Assembly: GCA_037962975.1 (NCBI GenBank)
Contig: CM075676.1
Location: 29,817,001-29,881,000 of the forward strand
Reading direction: 5' to 3'
Source: Clitoria ternatea
Taxonomy: Eukaryota; Streptophyta; Magnoliopsida; Fabales; Fabaceae
Length of the DNA stretch: 64,000 bases
Shown here: piece after piece, positions 25,769 to 38,060 of the stretch
Layout of the letters: each line of letters opens with the position of its first letter
Numbering within the stretch: the stretch's first letter is position 1
Program-made: the position numbers and the translations under genes
The notes under the pieces: model-generated
Told to the model about the DNA's origin: nothing
The model's database searches: none
Seen by the model: only the letters and a program-made list of their open reading frames with translations

Positions 25769-28251
25769 TTTGTGACTAAAATAATTGAGTTGTAAGTTAA
25801 TGGCCTAAAGGATACAATTATAATTTATAAAACTATGTAAATGACTTTAGGAAATGTTAACCAAAGATATAGCTAGTTACACTATGTTTTAATGGATACT
25901 AGTAAAATTGTGACTAGTTACACCAGGGTAGTATAAATAAAGTATAACTATAGACGGAAATAATAGTTACAAAATATAGTTACTAAATAAAAAGGGTATA
26001 TTACCCGACCAAGATTATGTATAAATAAAAGAAAATATGCTTAGGTGAAAATCTAACTAGTTACACACTAGACGAGGCATTACCAATAAATTAGAAATTA
26101 TATGTATAACGTATAATGTTTTGGGAAGAAAAATATATATATAAGTAACTTGGTGTACCTACTTAATTTCTTAAATTTAATATATATATATATATATACA
26201 CATATCATTAGAAAAAAGTGTTTTATGAATGACGATAAGTATATTAAACAACAATGTATGATAGCGTAATATTGGTTGTACTTGTGTGGTTTTAAGAGCT
26301 ATATGAACATGCGTATGTGTTGAATGTATTAAGTAAAATTGTGTGCCTACATGCTAGTTATGGATGTAACATAGGTGTATGAAATTATGATGTGCAATAT
26401 GTTGGGTATGTGTTACGATAAATCGTGTTGTGAAACATAATCAAGGATAAGTCTCGATGGGGTCCTGGAGAAGGTGACCCTGATATGTGATGAGGTGAGA
26501 AGATGTGATATAAAATGATACGATAAGATGTACCCAGAAGAATGTGATGAGATAATGACGCATCGAGGTGTGAGAAATGTGAAAATGTGGTAAATGATTA
26601 TGTGCGGCCACTTTGTCCTTAATCGTCAACTAATAACCCTAGATAATTCAAACAAATACCCAAAGGTTATAATGAAAGTGAAGCCAAGGAACGAAATAAG
26701 ATATCACTCGATTAACTAACCCCGCTAAGAAGGAACCTACATAACTATTTAGACTGCACCTACCCCCGTGTATAATTAACCCTTATCATGCAAGTATGAC
26801 TATACAAGGTGAATTAGGTAGTTAATTAATAAATCAAATAATATCCTAGTACACTCATAACTAAATTACTATCCCTGAAGATAAGACAACTCATATTTTA
26901 GTAGATGATAATACCCTAACCTAATTAATTAGTTTTCATTTGGTAATATAAGGATAATATCATAAGAACCCTAAGACAATTCCTAACAAGTCCCAACCCC
27001 ATAAAATAGATGAGAGATATGGTGAAAATATAAGTAACAAAATTTAAGTGGATGACTCAAGTACTCAGTTAGGAGTAAGATAAAATAAAATGATCCCCAA
27101 TATTACGGACAAAGGTGGGTTATTGGGAAGGACCTTACCGATGATACATATAATAAAATAAAAGATTATGCATTGAACATGTATCATCTGTATATGATCT
27201 TGTGGAGACTAGAGCATATGGTAGAGGTACACTGGAGTACGTTCGCGTGTGATCCCCAAGCAAGATCTTGGGAGTACATCGGGCTGACACTCCCAATGGC
27301 TCGAAGGTAGCACTCCGAGGCCAGGGAAAATAATGCAAATCCAGTGTACTTTGACTAAATGAGAGCATGTAACTATGACCGTTAAGAACCAAGATTCCAA
27401 TTATTATGTGATTATGATATGATTATAGAAGGATCCTTCAGAATAAAGGAATCTGGTAGGCTCCAATCGCTCTAGTGTAGAAACATTGTGCCCTGTGTCA
27501 GACTGAGCAGGATTAATTCTAATGATTGTGATGATGAGAATTTGGGCCACATGCATTTCATTCACAATAATAAAGAAATAATAAATAATGAACCCTTACA
27601 TCCATGTATTGCAATATGTTTGATTGATTCCAGGTATGATGTGTGATATATATGTTACGATAACTGTGTATGACTTCCCCTTAGAAACAAATTACCTATA
27701 GATGAGAGGTAATGCTAAGTGGGGTAAGCCGGGTCAGGGACGACGTGATACGAGGATAGTGAATAATGAATGATGTAGGGCTAAGGCCCGATCCCTGGAG
27801 ATGTTTCAAAATATGAACTATGTGAGAGAAACGTTAGAGAGGACAACTTCTCTGTTGCTTGTAAGTGATGGGACATTCCTCACCTTTACAACTATCATTT
27901 TTCAAATTTAAGAAAAGATCCCACATGGAGAACAAGTTTAACCATAGGAGATTACCCGCAATAGACGGAGTCATCAGGGGAGCACGGCAGAGTAGACAAT
28001 AGCAACAGGGAAGTGCTCTTAGTGGGACTATGTCCCTTGTGTCTTGTGAGAGCCCACGTGCTCCCTGATATTTAGAGTATGTACAGTGTTTTGATGACCA
28101 TGTATTATATATCAATGTTGTATATAATATATCTGTTCCACCAGAGTTTTATTGTATAAAAAAAACTTACATAGTTTTCTAAAACTCATAACCTTTCAGT
28201 TAAGAAGAATGAGACAGTGTAAGATTATCCTAATTAACTGAGGGTGTTACA

Positions 28252-28959
28252 AGTATGACTCTCAAAGAGGATTTTCTGCATACACAAGGTCTTGAATATA
28301 AGCGATAACAATTGACTTATGACTTGTATGAACCCATGTTAGTTAATTAAACTTTAAGCATAATTATTTCTTATTTTTATATTCTAATTATATATTTTGG
28401 AATAATATATAGAAAATAAATTAAAACCTACGTATTTCAATTATATAGATCAACGATTGTAATACTAATTATGTAATATTTTTACTAGTGTAGAACATTT
28501 TTTACATTGATCCCTTCTGATCTTTTACACTAGTTTCATAACCGATATAGATCCAAGGGGTGCACATTGTAGCTGATTTTTTACACCGATCCTTTTATCA
28601 TGCTTTGCGTAAAGTCCACTTCTCATAACTAGTGTAAAATATGACATTTTACACAAGTTCTTTTCAAGCAACCAGTATAAAAATGTTACTTTTAACATAT
28701 ATTATTTTTTACAACTAGTGTAAAAACTATTTTTTCTTTGTTCTTTTTTATATACTTTTTTCTTTTTTTTACTTTGCTAGCACTATTTTCTAAATTCAAA
28801 AATAAACCTTAATTCGTATGTTAATGCCTAATGTGAATCCATATTCAATTAAAATCAATATATAAATTAAAACACAACATCAATTAAAAAAATAAATGAT
28901 GCACCAAAATATAAATGAAATGTCAATAATCTAAAAAAAACATTTATAATAAACCATAC
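28252..28959. other. Spacer with repeated actagtgtaaaa motifs
   Basis: No gene is seen. Between 28,480 and 28,735 the motif ttttacactagt or its complement recurs about six times in varied form (for example 28,488, 28,535, 28,640, 28,720), suggesting a MITE-like or CACTA-derived sequence, but terminal repeats with a target duplication could not be paired. Confidence 0.5.
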
Positions 28960-29107
28960 CTTGTGAGCCACCAAACATAATCCTAAATGGATATTATTAA
29001 TAAACTATGCTCTCAATGTCAAGAACCCTTTCTTTGAACAACCCTCTTCTTTCTTGCGCAAGTTCCATAAATGAACCAATGCAATCCTTTGGTGTAACCA
29101 TCTCAAT
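28960..29107 (-). pseudogene. Elongation factor 4 (LepA/GUF1) exon fragment, copy A
   Basis: The minus strand reads IEMVTPKDCIGSFMELAQERR followed by GLFKERV; this matches the block near the end of domain V of organellar EF4 (consensus VEMLTPKEYIGSLMELAQ, RRGEFKEM). EF4/LepA is a ribosome-bound GTPase; the fragment is about 35 recognisable residues of a protein of some 600. It is preceded by an acceptor-like gtgcacag and followed by a donor-like aag|gtatgg, so it looks like one exon with intron edges. In-frame stops follow VLDIESIVY. No other EF4 exon is nearby. It is read as a captured fragment. Confidence 0.7.
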
Positions 29108-30317
29108 CTGTGCACAATCACACATTAATTAAGTAAGGAGGACCACACACACCAAGCATATGCACGTGCACAAACATAGCTTATGGATTAATAGCTTTAG
29201 CCCAAACTGCTTCAATTCTCAAACAAGGTGACCAACACTACTACATACTTGATTTCTAAGAGCACTTAAAAAATGCAGATAAATCATAAAAAAATGTTGT
29301 TATTTGTAATTAGAACATTTTTACAAGTGTAGTAGAAGCTCATGTGGTTAAACAATCACTAGAAGAAATGCGCTTTTTGCCGACGGTTCCGTAGTGGCGG
29401 TTAGTTGTAACCGCTGCAAAAAATTATTTATTTTGGATATTGACGTCGTTTTAGAAAACCACCGCATTTATTACCCTATTTATTCCTTATTAAGGGTTAT
29501 AACGTTTGGTTTCATAATATTAAATAATTACCAGAGTTTTAAATTTCTAGTTTTAATATATTAGTAACAATATATTAATTAGCAATTATATTTTTTTATT
29601 GTTGAATGACTTATAAACTGCATGTGAACAAAATAATTTTATACCAAAATCTTAATTGAGTTAGTAGGAAATCGCAAAGTAACAAAATACCAACATGAAA
29701 AATTAGAATCTAAAAACAATTGAATGTTTATTCTACAACTTGCTTTGAGTCAATATTTACATAATTCTCATGATCTTATAGTATGCGTTTTTCTATGATT
29801 TCATTTTGTGTGTTATGTAATCAATGTCAATAAACATTACATAAAGTCAAATACAATCTATATATAGTATGTTTTTCTAGATTTTATATAAATTTCTGTA
29901 TTTTTATTTTTTTGAATTACACTTTATCTCTCTCCATAAAATTTTAATTCTTAATTCAAACATATATAATTAAAATAGTTGGAAATTTAAAGCGCTAAAA
30001 AAGCAAGACCTATGAAATATAAAAATTAGTATAGTTACAAAACTTAATCAATACGATTATTATAGAAATTACAAGAGTAATCTAATAGTATTGTATTTGA
30101 AAGATAAAATAATAAATCATAAAAAATATTGACCTGACAAATTTTTAATGTTTTATGTTGATTGAATTTGCTCATGTGTCAAACCAATGATTAGTGTCTT
30201 AGAATTGATAATTATAAATATATCTTACGTAAAAGATGTCAAAGTTGTTATCAAATTTTTTGTTGAAAAATGTTATTATCAATAGAATTTGTTAAAAGAA
30301 AGCAAGTATTACAGGAT
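29108..30317. other. AT-rich spacer with one CACTA-like terminus
   Basis: At 29,357 the sequence cactagaagaaatgc begins, the usual outer end of a CACTA-type element, followed by ggcggttagttgtaaccgc (an imperfect hairpin) to about 29,470. The opposite terminus was not found, so the element is truncated or rearranged. The rest shows nothing recognisable. Confidence 0.5.
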
Positions 30318-30456
30318 TGGTCAGGTCCTCTTGAGTAATAACAAGGTAGCAGTGATCTTATGGAATAGTAGTTCATCCAAATCAAAAGTAACTGCCTCAT
30401 GGTCTGACATAGGCCTGGAACCAGGAACTTCAGTTGATGCAAGAGATTTATGGGAG
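30318..30456 (+). pseudogene. Alpha-galactosidase (GH27) C-terminal fragment, copy A
   Basis: The plus strand reads W-S-G-P-L and, after a one-base frame change, SNNKVAVILWNSSSSKSK followed by VTASWSDIGLEPG and VDARDLWE. This is the C-terminal beta-domain of plant alpha-galactosidases (consensus VWAGPLSNNKVAVVLWNR...ITASWSDIGL...VNARDLW). The enzyme removes terminal alpha-galactose in the vacuole or apoplast; the catalytic barrel is absent here. The similarity stops after DLWE at a gtttta, probably an exon boundary. The frame change and lack of other exons mark it as a captured fragment. Open frame 30,289-30,507 covers it. Confidence 0.8.
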
Positions 30457-30747
30457 GTTTTACTAGAAATTGAAATCGATTGTTATATAAGGCAAGAAAA
30501 CATTTAGTTCAAATCCTAAAACATGTAATGGGACAATAATTAAACTATTGTTAGAATTTAGAAAACATCTTTTAATAACATTCCCAAATGTTTATGATAT
30601 ATAAAAACATTTATAGAAAAAACTCCTAGAAGTTCAAAGTATATAACCATTAAGCATCAAATACTAGCTTACTATATAAATAATTTTATTATACCAAGGG
30701 GAAAAAAGTTTAAGTTTTTTCTTTGTAAAGCCGCATGCAAGAAATTA
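30457..30747. other. Spacer between alpha-galactosidase fragment and RING gene 3' end
   Basis: AT-rich; would include the 3' untranslated region of the minus-strand RING-H2 gene. No polyadenylation signal is called. Confidence 0.4.
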
Positions 30748-33700
30748 TTAGTCGCGATTGTCGTCACCGTCATCATCGTCATTATCATTATCTTCTTCTT
30801 CTTCATTACCACCTTCTTCTGCTTCTTCTTCTTCATCATCGTCGTCGTCGTCATTAATCACAACAGCTTGATGTTCCTCTTCATTACCAGCATCATCTCT
30901 AACAGCATCCATAACTAATGCTGTTTGTTTACAAATTGGGCATGCATTCTTGCACCTAAGCCATTGTTTAATGCATCCAATATGAAATTTATGCTTGCAA
31001 ATTAGCTTTCCAACTTCTTCGCCATGAATATAATCATCCTAAAGACGGATACAAAATTTATAGAAAAATAAGTAGAATATGTATATGTGCACAAGCATTC
31101 TATATAATGTAAAAGTGTAATGAACCAACTATAATGTTAGGTAGATAAATTTGCTATTTAAATTCAAGAAATATATTAACTAAATTAACATAAGATAAAG
31201 ATAAAGAAATATGTTTCCTCACCATCATTGTTATTATAAAGAGTTTCTTGTGTTCAAATACCTATTCAAAATTTCATGTTGGTTACCCATAAATAAATCA
31301 AAATATAAAGGCTCTCACCTGACAAATGCAACAACATTCTCCATTTTCTAGTGTATTTTCTGCAGACTTGAAATGTTCACGCCTAATGTGCAACATGATC
31401 TCTTCTTCAGTTAATCCCCTAATTGTGCCATAATTTTGCCCTCTGCTCACCTATGAATTAAAATGATAATTTCCAAACTTTCATTATAATCAAGATAAGT
31501 GCAACTATAGTTTTTCCTTTAAAGTAGAATATAAGAAATGCTAAATCTTTATTAAATATGGTTCAAACCTTTTCAGTTTTTATACTTCATTCATACTTAT
31601 GAAAAGGACTTAAATGGTACAAATATAATGAGATATGATGATAGACATAACTAAGTGAATGTGTAAAATAGTTATAAAAAAGGTGTGTAAAAGTTTAGTG
31701 TTCATGAAATATACACAATGGAGAAAGTTCATGTTATTTTATCCATGCTTTCATACCGGAATCATAATTACTACACGTAAATAGTCAAGAGTCATTAATT
31801 CTTATAAAGTATTGAGATAAAACAAGTCAGTTATAGATAATTAGAAGCGAGAATAAAAATCAAATCACATGTCATTATGTAGAAAGAAAACAAAATAAAA
31901 ATTAAATTACTCAATGTTGACTAGCTTTCAAAAAGGATATGGTTTAATGAACATATCATATAAATTTGTATGTCACATATCCCTTACTTAGCAATTAATG
32001 ATAAAATTAATATAAAGTAGTCTAGACATGATGTATTTGAAGCTAAACTTGTGTTGCCATTGAATATAAAATTTAATTGTATATTCTATACGTTTAATTG
32101 AAAATCAACCTCAAATATTTCAACACGACCCCGAAGGTCAAATCTATTACACATAAAATATGCATAAAAAAGTTGTTAGTTAAAGGAAAGATTTACATCC
32201 AAATAAAAACTAAGATTTTATTCCAAGAGAAAAGCCATACTCTGTGATCTGACCAAGTCCACATACACTATTTAGAAACCATAATTAAATAATATCAAAT
32301 TTACATGAAGACATAAAATCAAGGTAAGCAAAAAATATAGTTTGTTAAACTTAGTCATAAGTAGCTAAGTATTAAACATACCCGGACTGAAAGAATTCTT
32401 CTCATTTCAAGACCAAAAGGACTTTGGTGGAGAAACATAGATTCAAAATTGTTATTAGTTTGATTTGTAGATGCTGACACTGAACTATGCTGGTTCTCAA
32501 TTTCAGAATTACTTGACACAATAGGAGGGGTCATCTCTTGTGAGCCTTGTGAGAGACTCAAAGTTGATGGATTTTCAACAGTTTGCCCAGGGGAAGTAAT
32601 TGCTTGAGCATGAGCTATGTCATTATCATCTATATTTCTTGATAGTACCTATATAGATTCATTCATATTAAATTATAGAGGACCCTTTTATGAGCATTTG
32701 AAACATTAATATTGATATCAATGGTTAAATTCCATTTTGATGACAATAGTTAAGAATATTCCTGAGGATGTTTACAATTACATACACAAAATATAACTTT
32801 CCTAGACTATTTCTTAAAATATCCTTCCAACCTAAGGGCCAAGTAGGTTATACTTACTTGAATATTTCTTTGGCCATGTAAAGGTGCCATAATTTCAGTT
32901 CTTATTTGAGAATATGGACCAGTTGTTTGAGGAGAATTTCTTGCTCTCATCATATCATTGGTCAAAGGAGATTTATGTAGGACCCAATGAAAACTAGGAG
33001 CAAGTTGAAGTTGTTGGTATGAAGAATTAGTTGCACCAACTTCTGAGGAGACAAATAAAGGAGAGGTGTCATTTCGACTGAACAAAGGTGCTTGGTTGGG
33101 TAATAAAGCTTGTACATCTCTTGCGAAGTTGTATGAACATCTATTATTATTAAGGGTAGAATTTGACATTGTAGTACGTTCAGTTTGTGCACTCATGCTT
33201 GAACTTTCACCTTCTAAGAACTCTCCAAAAGTGTGACTAATGAATCTTATCTTGGTTGGTAAAACCATATTGTTTGTTGTGATTCCATACTGTGTACCTT
33301 GTTCTTCCACTACAGATCTTGGTGATACATTATGAATTGTTCTCCTAGTAGAGCTCACTCTACCTTGACTTTGTGTTTCACTTGGAGAATGGGTTAAGCT
33401 TAGTGACAAATTAAGATTGATGGAAGAATTTATCCCTTCTTTATTATCATAATCATAAACATTGGATCCAAAAATCCTATTTTGGAGACCTTGAGGAGTT
33501 ATAGCAAGGGAGCTTGAGGATTCATGAAGATTCATACCCACATTCTGATCATGATTATGAATTACATTGACCCTTTGTTGAGAGTAATTCATATTCAAAT
33601 CAAGAAGCCCATCTCGAACCCTTTTATCGCTTCCATTAGTGAATGAATTAGAATAAGAAACTGGTGACTGCAATGCTCCAGTTGCAATTGATAGATTAGG

Positions 33701-34043
33701 GGAGCTTGAGGATTCATGAAGATGTAAACTCATATTTTGCTCATGATTCTGAATTACATTGATACTTTCTTGAGGGTAATTCATATTTAAAACTTAAAAC
33801 CCATCTTGAACCCTTTGATCATTTCCATTAGTGAAAGGATTGGAATAAGGAAGTGGTATTTGCAATGCCCCAGTTGCCATTGAGAGATTAAGGTCAACTT
33901 CATCCTGGATGTTTTCTCTATTACAATTAACTTGTCCATGTGAGTTACCTTTAACAAAAAGTAAAACCATCAAATCATTAAATGATACAAACAAATAAAT
34001 GTCTAGCTACAAGAAGAGTAGCAACCTTACCTTCGTGGTTCAT
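30748..34043 (-). pseudogene. RING-H2 E3 ubiquitin ligase gene, copy A (one nonsense codon)
   Basis: Five coding exons with GT/AG junctions and consistent phases: 34,043-34,031, 33,948-32,858, 32,648-32,382, 31,450-31,319, 31,038-30,748. Ignoring one stop, they give 597 residues. The N-terminal half has a repeated unit of about 62 residues (YSNPFTNGNDQRVQDG / YSNSFTNGSDKRVRDG). The C-terminus has a complete RING-H2: CCIC in exon 4, then CKHKFHIGC and CPIC in exon 5, with conserved W in KQWL. The arrangement resembles the MBR/RHG1A-type E3 ligases, which would transfer ubiquitin from an E2. An acidic Asp/Glu tail follows. Codon 56 is TAA (33,796-33,794) where copy B has CAA. Restart at a downstream Met is possible, so it could still be partly expressed; exact family membership is inferred. 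Confidence 0.8.
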
Positions 34044-35124
34044 TATTTCCAAATTTACTTCTTGAGTCCAAAAATTTAAAGGCAAAATCAAACAAGTAAT
34101 ATGGCTTTAGGTAGTCATTAAATCTGCATGTGTGGAAGTCAAAAGATAATATTAATTAATAACATAATACCATTTTAAATTATGAGTATTATTTACATGA
34201 ATATGTAATAAGTAAAAACACAAAGTAGAACAACATTAGAAACATGCTTTTGGTTATTCTATAGTACGAATGAGACACCTTAAGCTAATCCCTAATGATG
34301 ATATATCTAGGTTGGAATCAAAACCTATTACATTCTGACTAAATATATCATAGAGTTATGGGTTATATATATGCGCCATAAACATGTGATAATAAGTTAT
34401 TTAAAGCTGTAAAATTTCATTTATTAAAGCCAAATTAGAGCATAAAATAATAAATAAAATAGTAAAGCATAAAAATTCATTTCAAATTAGGATTTTATAA
34501 TTATCTTTAGCTTAAAATTTTGAAACATAAAATAGTAGAGAGTAATATCGCAAAGCTTATCATATGATCTACTTCCCCATCCATTATATCTAACCATAAA
34601 TCAAACCCAACCTAACTAATTTACAAGCAATTTAGAAAATATTGAAATTTGAGAAAGATATATAATTATGTTAAGAAAAAAGTCTTTTGTATTCTTTTTT
34701 TAAAACATTTCAATTATTGAAAAACGTAGTTTACATTAAGTTTATTACATTTTTACACACTTGGGGATTCATATATAATGATGTATTATGTCCATAATTA
34801 TGTAAATAAGAGAAAACTACAGAAAGAATAATAAAGAAACCAAAGAAATAGAGAATGAAAATGAAGAGGAATTTGACTCAATTCCTCCTCCTTTTTTTTT
34901 TTGCCAAAAACTAACTTAAAGAAAGGACTTGGTTTATTGAACTTTAAAACACGAGAACCTCAATTAAGATATTATCACAAGATTGGACCACCATAAAATA
35001 AAACGCTTCAGTTATAACTTCCTAAATTCATCACTAAAAAACAAATCAATTAATAATAATAACTCACATTGCCTTAGTATTTAACGTAATTTTTATTTCT
35101 ATAATAACAATTAATGTAAGCACC

Positions 35125-35166
<42 letters not shown>

Positions 35167-35371
35167 CTAATTACATTCAACAATAATTCATTTTTAATAT
35201 ATAATAATCACAAATATAAAGCAATAAAAATCAATTAGTGTTAAAAAATAAATTTAATATTTAATGAATTATTAATTATACTTTCAAATTTTTATTTATT
35301 TTAAAAATGTTAAGAGAAAAATATGTCAATGTCTACCAAAAAGTAAATATGTAAAATTAAGAGATTGTATA
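34044..35371. other. Upstream region of the RING gene, with (AAT)n microsatellite
   Basis: AT-rich sequence that would hold the promoter and 5' untranslated exon of the minus-strand gene. An (AAT)n tract of about 14 units lies at 35,125-35,166. No promoter element is called with confidence. Confidence 0.5.
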
Positions 35372-35439
35372 TGAATTAATTAATCAGACTAGCTTGCACT
35401 TAATTTTCTTAATTGATTTTTTTAACAATGGTATCCTCC

Positions 35440-36313
35440 GAGTTTTTTAAAATAATGTGTTTTTTAAAAAATATTTAGGAAATGGGGTAGTTTAAAAAGT
35501 AATTGTTTGTTTATGGTAGAAAACATCAAAGCATGTTTCTATTTCACACACCGAGGAGGTGAAATATCAGTCAACGTCAGACTGACTAGTATTTCGCATA
35601 GTCACCATGCGAAACGCATGCATGACTCACACGTGGCACATTTAATATATTAAATATATATCTATTATATTTAATATATTACATATTTAATAAATCTATT
35701 AAATGTATTAAATTTATATATTAGATGTATTTAATAAATATTAATATATTATATATTTTTAAAATATATTTATTTATTAAATATATAAATATTTCAATGT
35801 ATTAAATTTATATATTAAATGTATATTTAATATCTTAAATATTTAATATATTAAAAATATTTATATATCTTAAAAATATTTAATATATATTTAATATACA
35901 TTTAATATATAAATTTAATACATTTATATATTTTTAAGATATTTAAATATTTAATATATTAAATACTTAATAAATAAATATATTTTAAAAATATAATATA
36001 TTAATATATATTAAATATATTAAATACATTTAATATATAAATTTAATAATTTAATAAGTTTATTAAATATTTAATGTATTAAATATTTAAGATATATATA
36101 TTTAATATATTAAATCTGCCACATGTCAGTCATATATGCATTTCGCATGGTGACTATGTGAAGTAGTAGTCAGTCTGACGTTGACTGACATTTCACCTCC
36201 TCGGTATGCGAAATGGAAACATGATTTGATGTTTTCTACCCCAGACAAACTTTTTAAACTATCCTATTTCCCAAGTATTTTAAAAAAAACACATTATTTT
36301 TTAAAAAAACCCA
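35440..36313. mobile_element. Non-autonomous Mutator-like (MULE) foldback element
   Basis: An 874-bp insertion in the right arm is flanked by the 9-bp direct repeat gtatcctcc (35,431-35,439 and 36,314-36,322), the target duplication length of Mutator-like elements. Its ends are inverted repeats of about 200 bp (gagttttttaaaataatgtg against gggtttttttaaaaaataatg on the other strand), including the well-conserved gaggaggtgaaat and cagtcaacgtcagactgac blocks. The centre (35,640-36,115) is almost pure ttaatatattaaatat-like repeats, itself self-complementary. No transposase is encoded. The left arm shows the uninterrupted site. Confidence 0.85.
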
Positions 36314-37300
36314 GTATCCTCCATTGAGGTAGGGATGGTTAAATAGGTTTGACGCACTCAAGAGGTGGACAAAGGAATTTCAGTCTGCCATCCACCACAA
36401 CCTGACTCGCCAACCTGGGAGAGAGGGGCTACTTTTTATTATACTTCATTTTGATTAGATGGGCCAATCTATCAACCTATAATTAATAATATATTTTTAA
36501 TTTTTTTAAAGTATTTTTTAAGATTTTAATGTTGATGGGCCATGTCCACCAACTCACCAACCTGGAATGTGATAGTGTGGGGTGGGATGAGCCATAATTT
36601 GTACAATATCTCTTAGGAGGGTGGACCATCTGGCCACTTTTTGACGGGGTGAACTAATCCATTTTGTCATCTCTAATTGTGTTTAAGCCTAGAATATCAC
36701 AATATGATGAAATTAACTTTTTCTAGGAATATTTTATTCATTTATAAATCTCAAATTTAAGATCTTTCTTAAGGTAAATCAAATATATATTTGTTCCTAT
36801 CAAAAAAATATTTGTGACGAAAGAAAACCTCAAACATGTACCAAACTGCATAAAACATCATTTTGTAGAAAAATTAAAATTTTAGATCATTAAGAAATGA
36901 CCAATCATGTTACAAATCTTGTTGATTTAGAATAAACTATGCATAATTATGGATTGAAGCAACAAATGCATGCGCGTACAAGTCAAAACCCCTTTTAATA
37001 AAATCAATAATCATAAGAAAATGGATGACCTATTACAATAAATCAACCATACATATAAAAAAGATGGAAAGATCGAGAAGAGAAAAGTATACCTAACAGA
37101 TTAAGAAAATGAGAAATGGTAGGCCTTGAGCAGTGAAAGTTAGCACCTTTTGATCTCATTCACTCTAGCCGTGTATCTTTATTGAGTAGTATTCATGGAG
37201 AATGAAGAATAAAAGTCAAAGTGCTTATATTTATAAAGATAATAATTGGGATGGTTTCAACCTTGTTTGTAGATTGGAATTTCTTTTTAACCCATAAACT

Positions 37301-37370
37301 TTGGTCCATCTGGTAAAGAACTTAACTTATGATTATGAAGTTACGGGTTTAAATCTCACTAATGTCAAGA
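37301..37370 (+). repeat. tRNA-like segment, possible SINE head (right arm)
   Basis: Plus strand: ttggtccatctggtaaag (A-box-like), aactt/aagtt stem, gggtttaaatctc (B-box-like). Of the three copies in the window this and copy B keep the better B box. Confidence 0.4.
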
Positions 37371-37661
37371 ACTTCTTCATGAGTGATATGTACTAAGGGT
37401 GTTCATAAACCAAACCAATCCACCTAATATTCAAATAAACCAAAAATTACAAAAACCAAAATTTTGGTGTATTTATAATTTTATAATTTAAATACGAGTT
37501 TGAACTTAATTTTATGTCTTATATTTTTTTTACTGTTAAAGTTTTACATTTTGTATTAACACTAACGCTTACTGATGAAATTATATTTATTTATTAAATT
37601 CTAATTAAATAAATATAAAAATATAAAAACATACTCTGTAATCTAATTCAAACCACATTTA

Positions 37662-38060
37662 ATCGGATCAGATCGAATTAAATTTGGAATATTATTGAAA
37701 CCAATCCCATGCAAATCGTAGCGTCATTTTATGATCAGATCAGATGACTTTTTACCTCAAAATTGGTCTAGTCAAATCCATGAACACCCTTAATCTATAA
37801 GTATCTCTATAAGTACTCGTCAAAATGAGATTTGGCCTAACAAATTAAACAATTTATACTAACTTGATTTGAGTCTCATACATAGGTTTTCAAGAAGTAG
37901 AATGGAAAGAGATGGCTTTGTCTTCTTTATGCCCTTGCATGTGTAATGGCATTGATTTTTAGGATAGGAACCCAAATCCTCAGGGACTCCTAAGGGTGTC
38001 TTGTTAAGCTTTCTGTAGAAAGCTTGAGGCTTCGGTCTTCTCCTTAGACTGTTTTAATAT
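37662..38060. other. Extra unmatched block inside the right arm
   Basis: About 400 bp present only in the inverted arm replace about 45 bp of the left arm. It contains an imperfect hairpin near 38,010-38,035 (aagctttctgtagaaagctt). No target duplication or coding was recognised, so either an insertion here or a deletion in the left arms is possible. Confidence 0.5.

Larger units (their letters stand above)
22877..28251 (-). repeat. 5.4-kb LTR-like block, copy A (solo LTR-like, non-coding)
   Basis: The right end reads gggtgttaca at 28,242-28,251, i.e. TGTAACACCC on the minus strand, a usual plant gypsy LTR start. The block has no gag or pol. It contains (AT)n tracts near 22,996-23,019, 25,141-25,168 and 25,727-25,764, a Cassandra insertion at 23,465-24,346, and an A-rich central part. 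The part to 25,893 is shared with 1,942-4,018. The left end has no obvious CA terminus and no target duplication was found, so its status as a complete LTR is inferred. Open frames at 26,441, 27,135 and 27,834 are shared with copy B but show no known domain. Confidence 0.65.
19412..34412. repeat. Segmental duplication, copy A
   Basis: Sequence from 19,412 aligns nearly base for base with 46,391 to the end of the window. The coordinate offset is about 28,190-28,209 through most of the copy and 29,588 after the CACTA insertion of copy B. Differences are scattered substitutions, microsatellite length changes and two large insertions found only in copy B. Similarity starts at the phrase ttactcat; upstream the two copies are unrelated (Ogre remnant here, hAT transposase in front of copy B). 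Confidence 0.95.

Noticed and set aside
27135..28115. Open frames shared by copies A and B (85 and 93 residues)
   Set aside because: Conservation is explained by the recent duplication; no protein family is recognisable and they lie within the LTR-like block.
30672..30854. Lys/Met-rich 60-residue open frame on the minus strand
   Set aside because: It is a shifted-frame reading of the acidic tail coding region of the RING gene.
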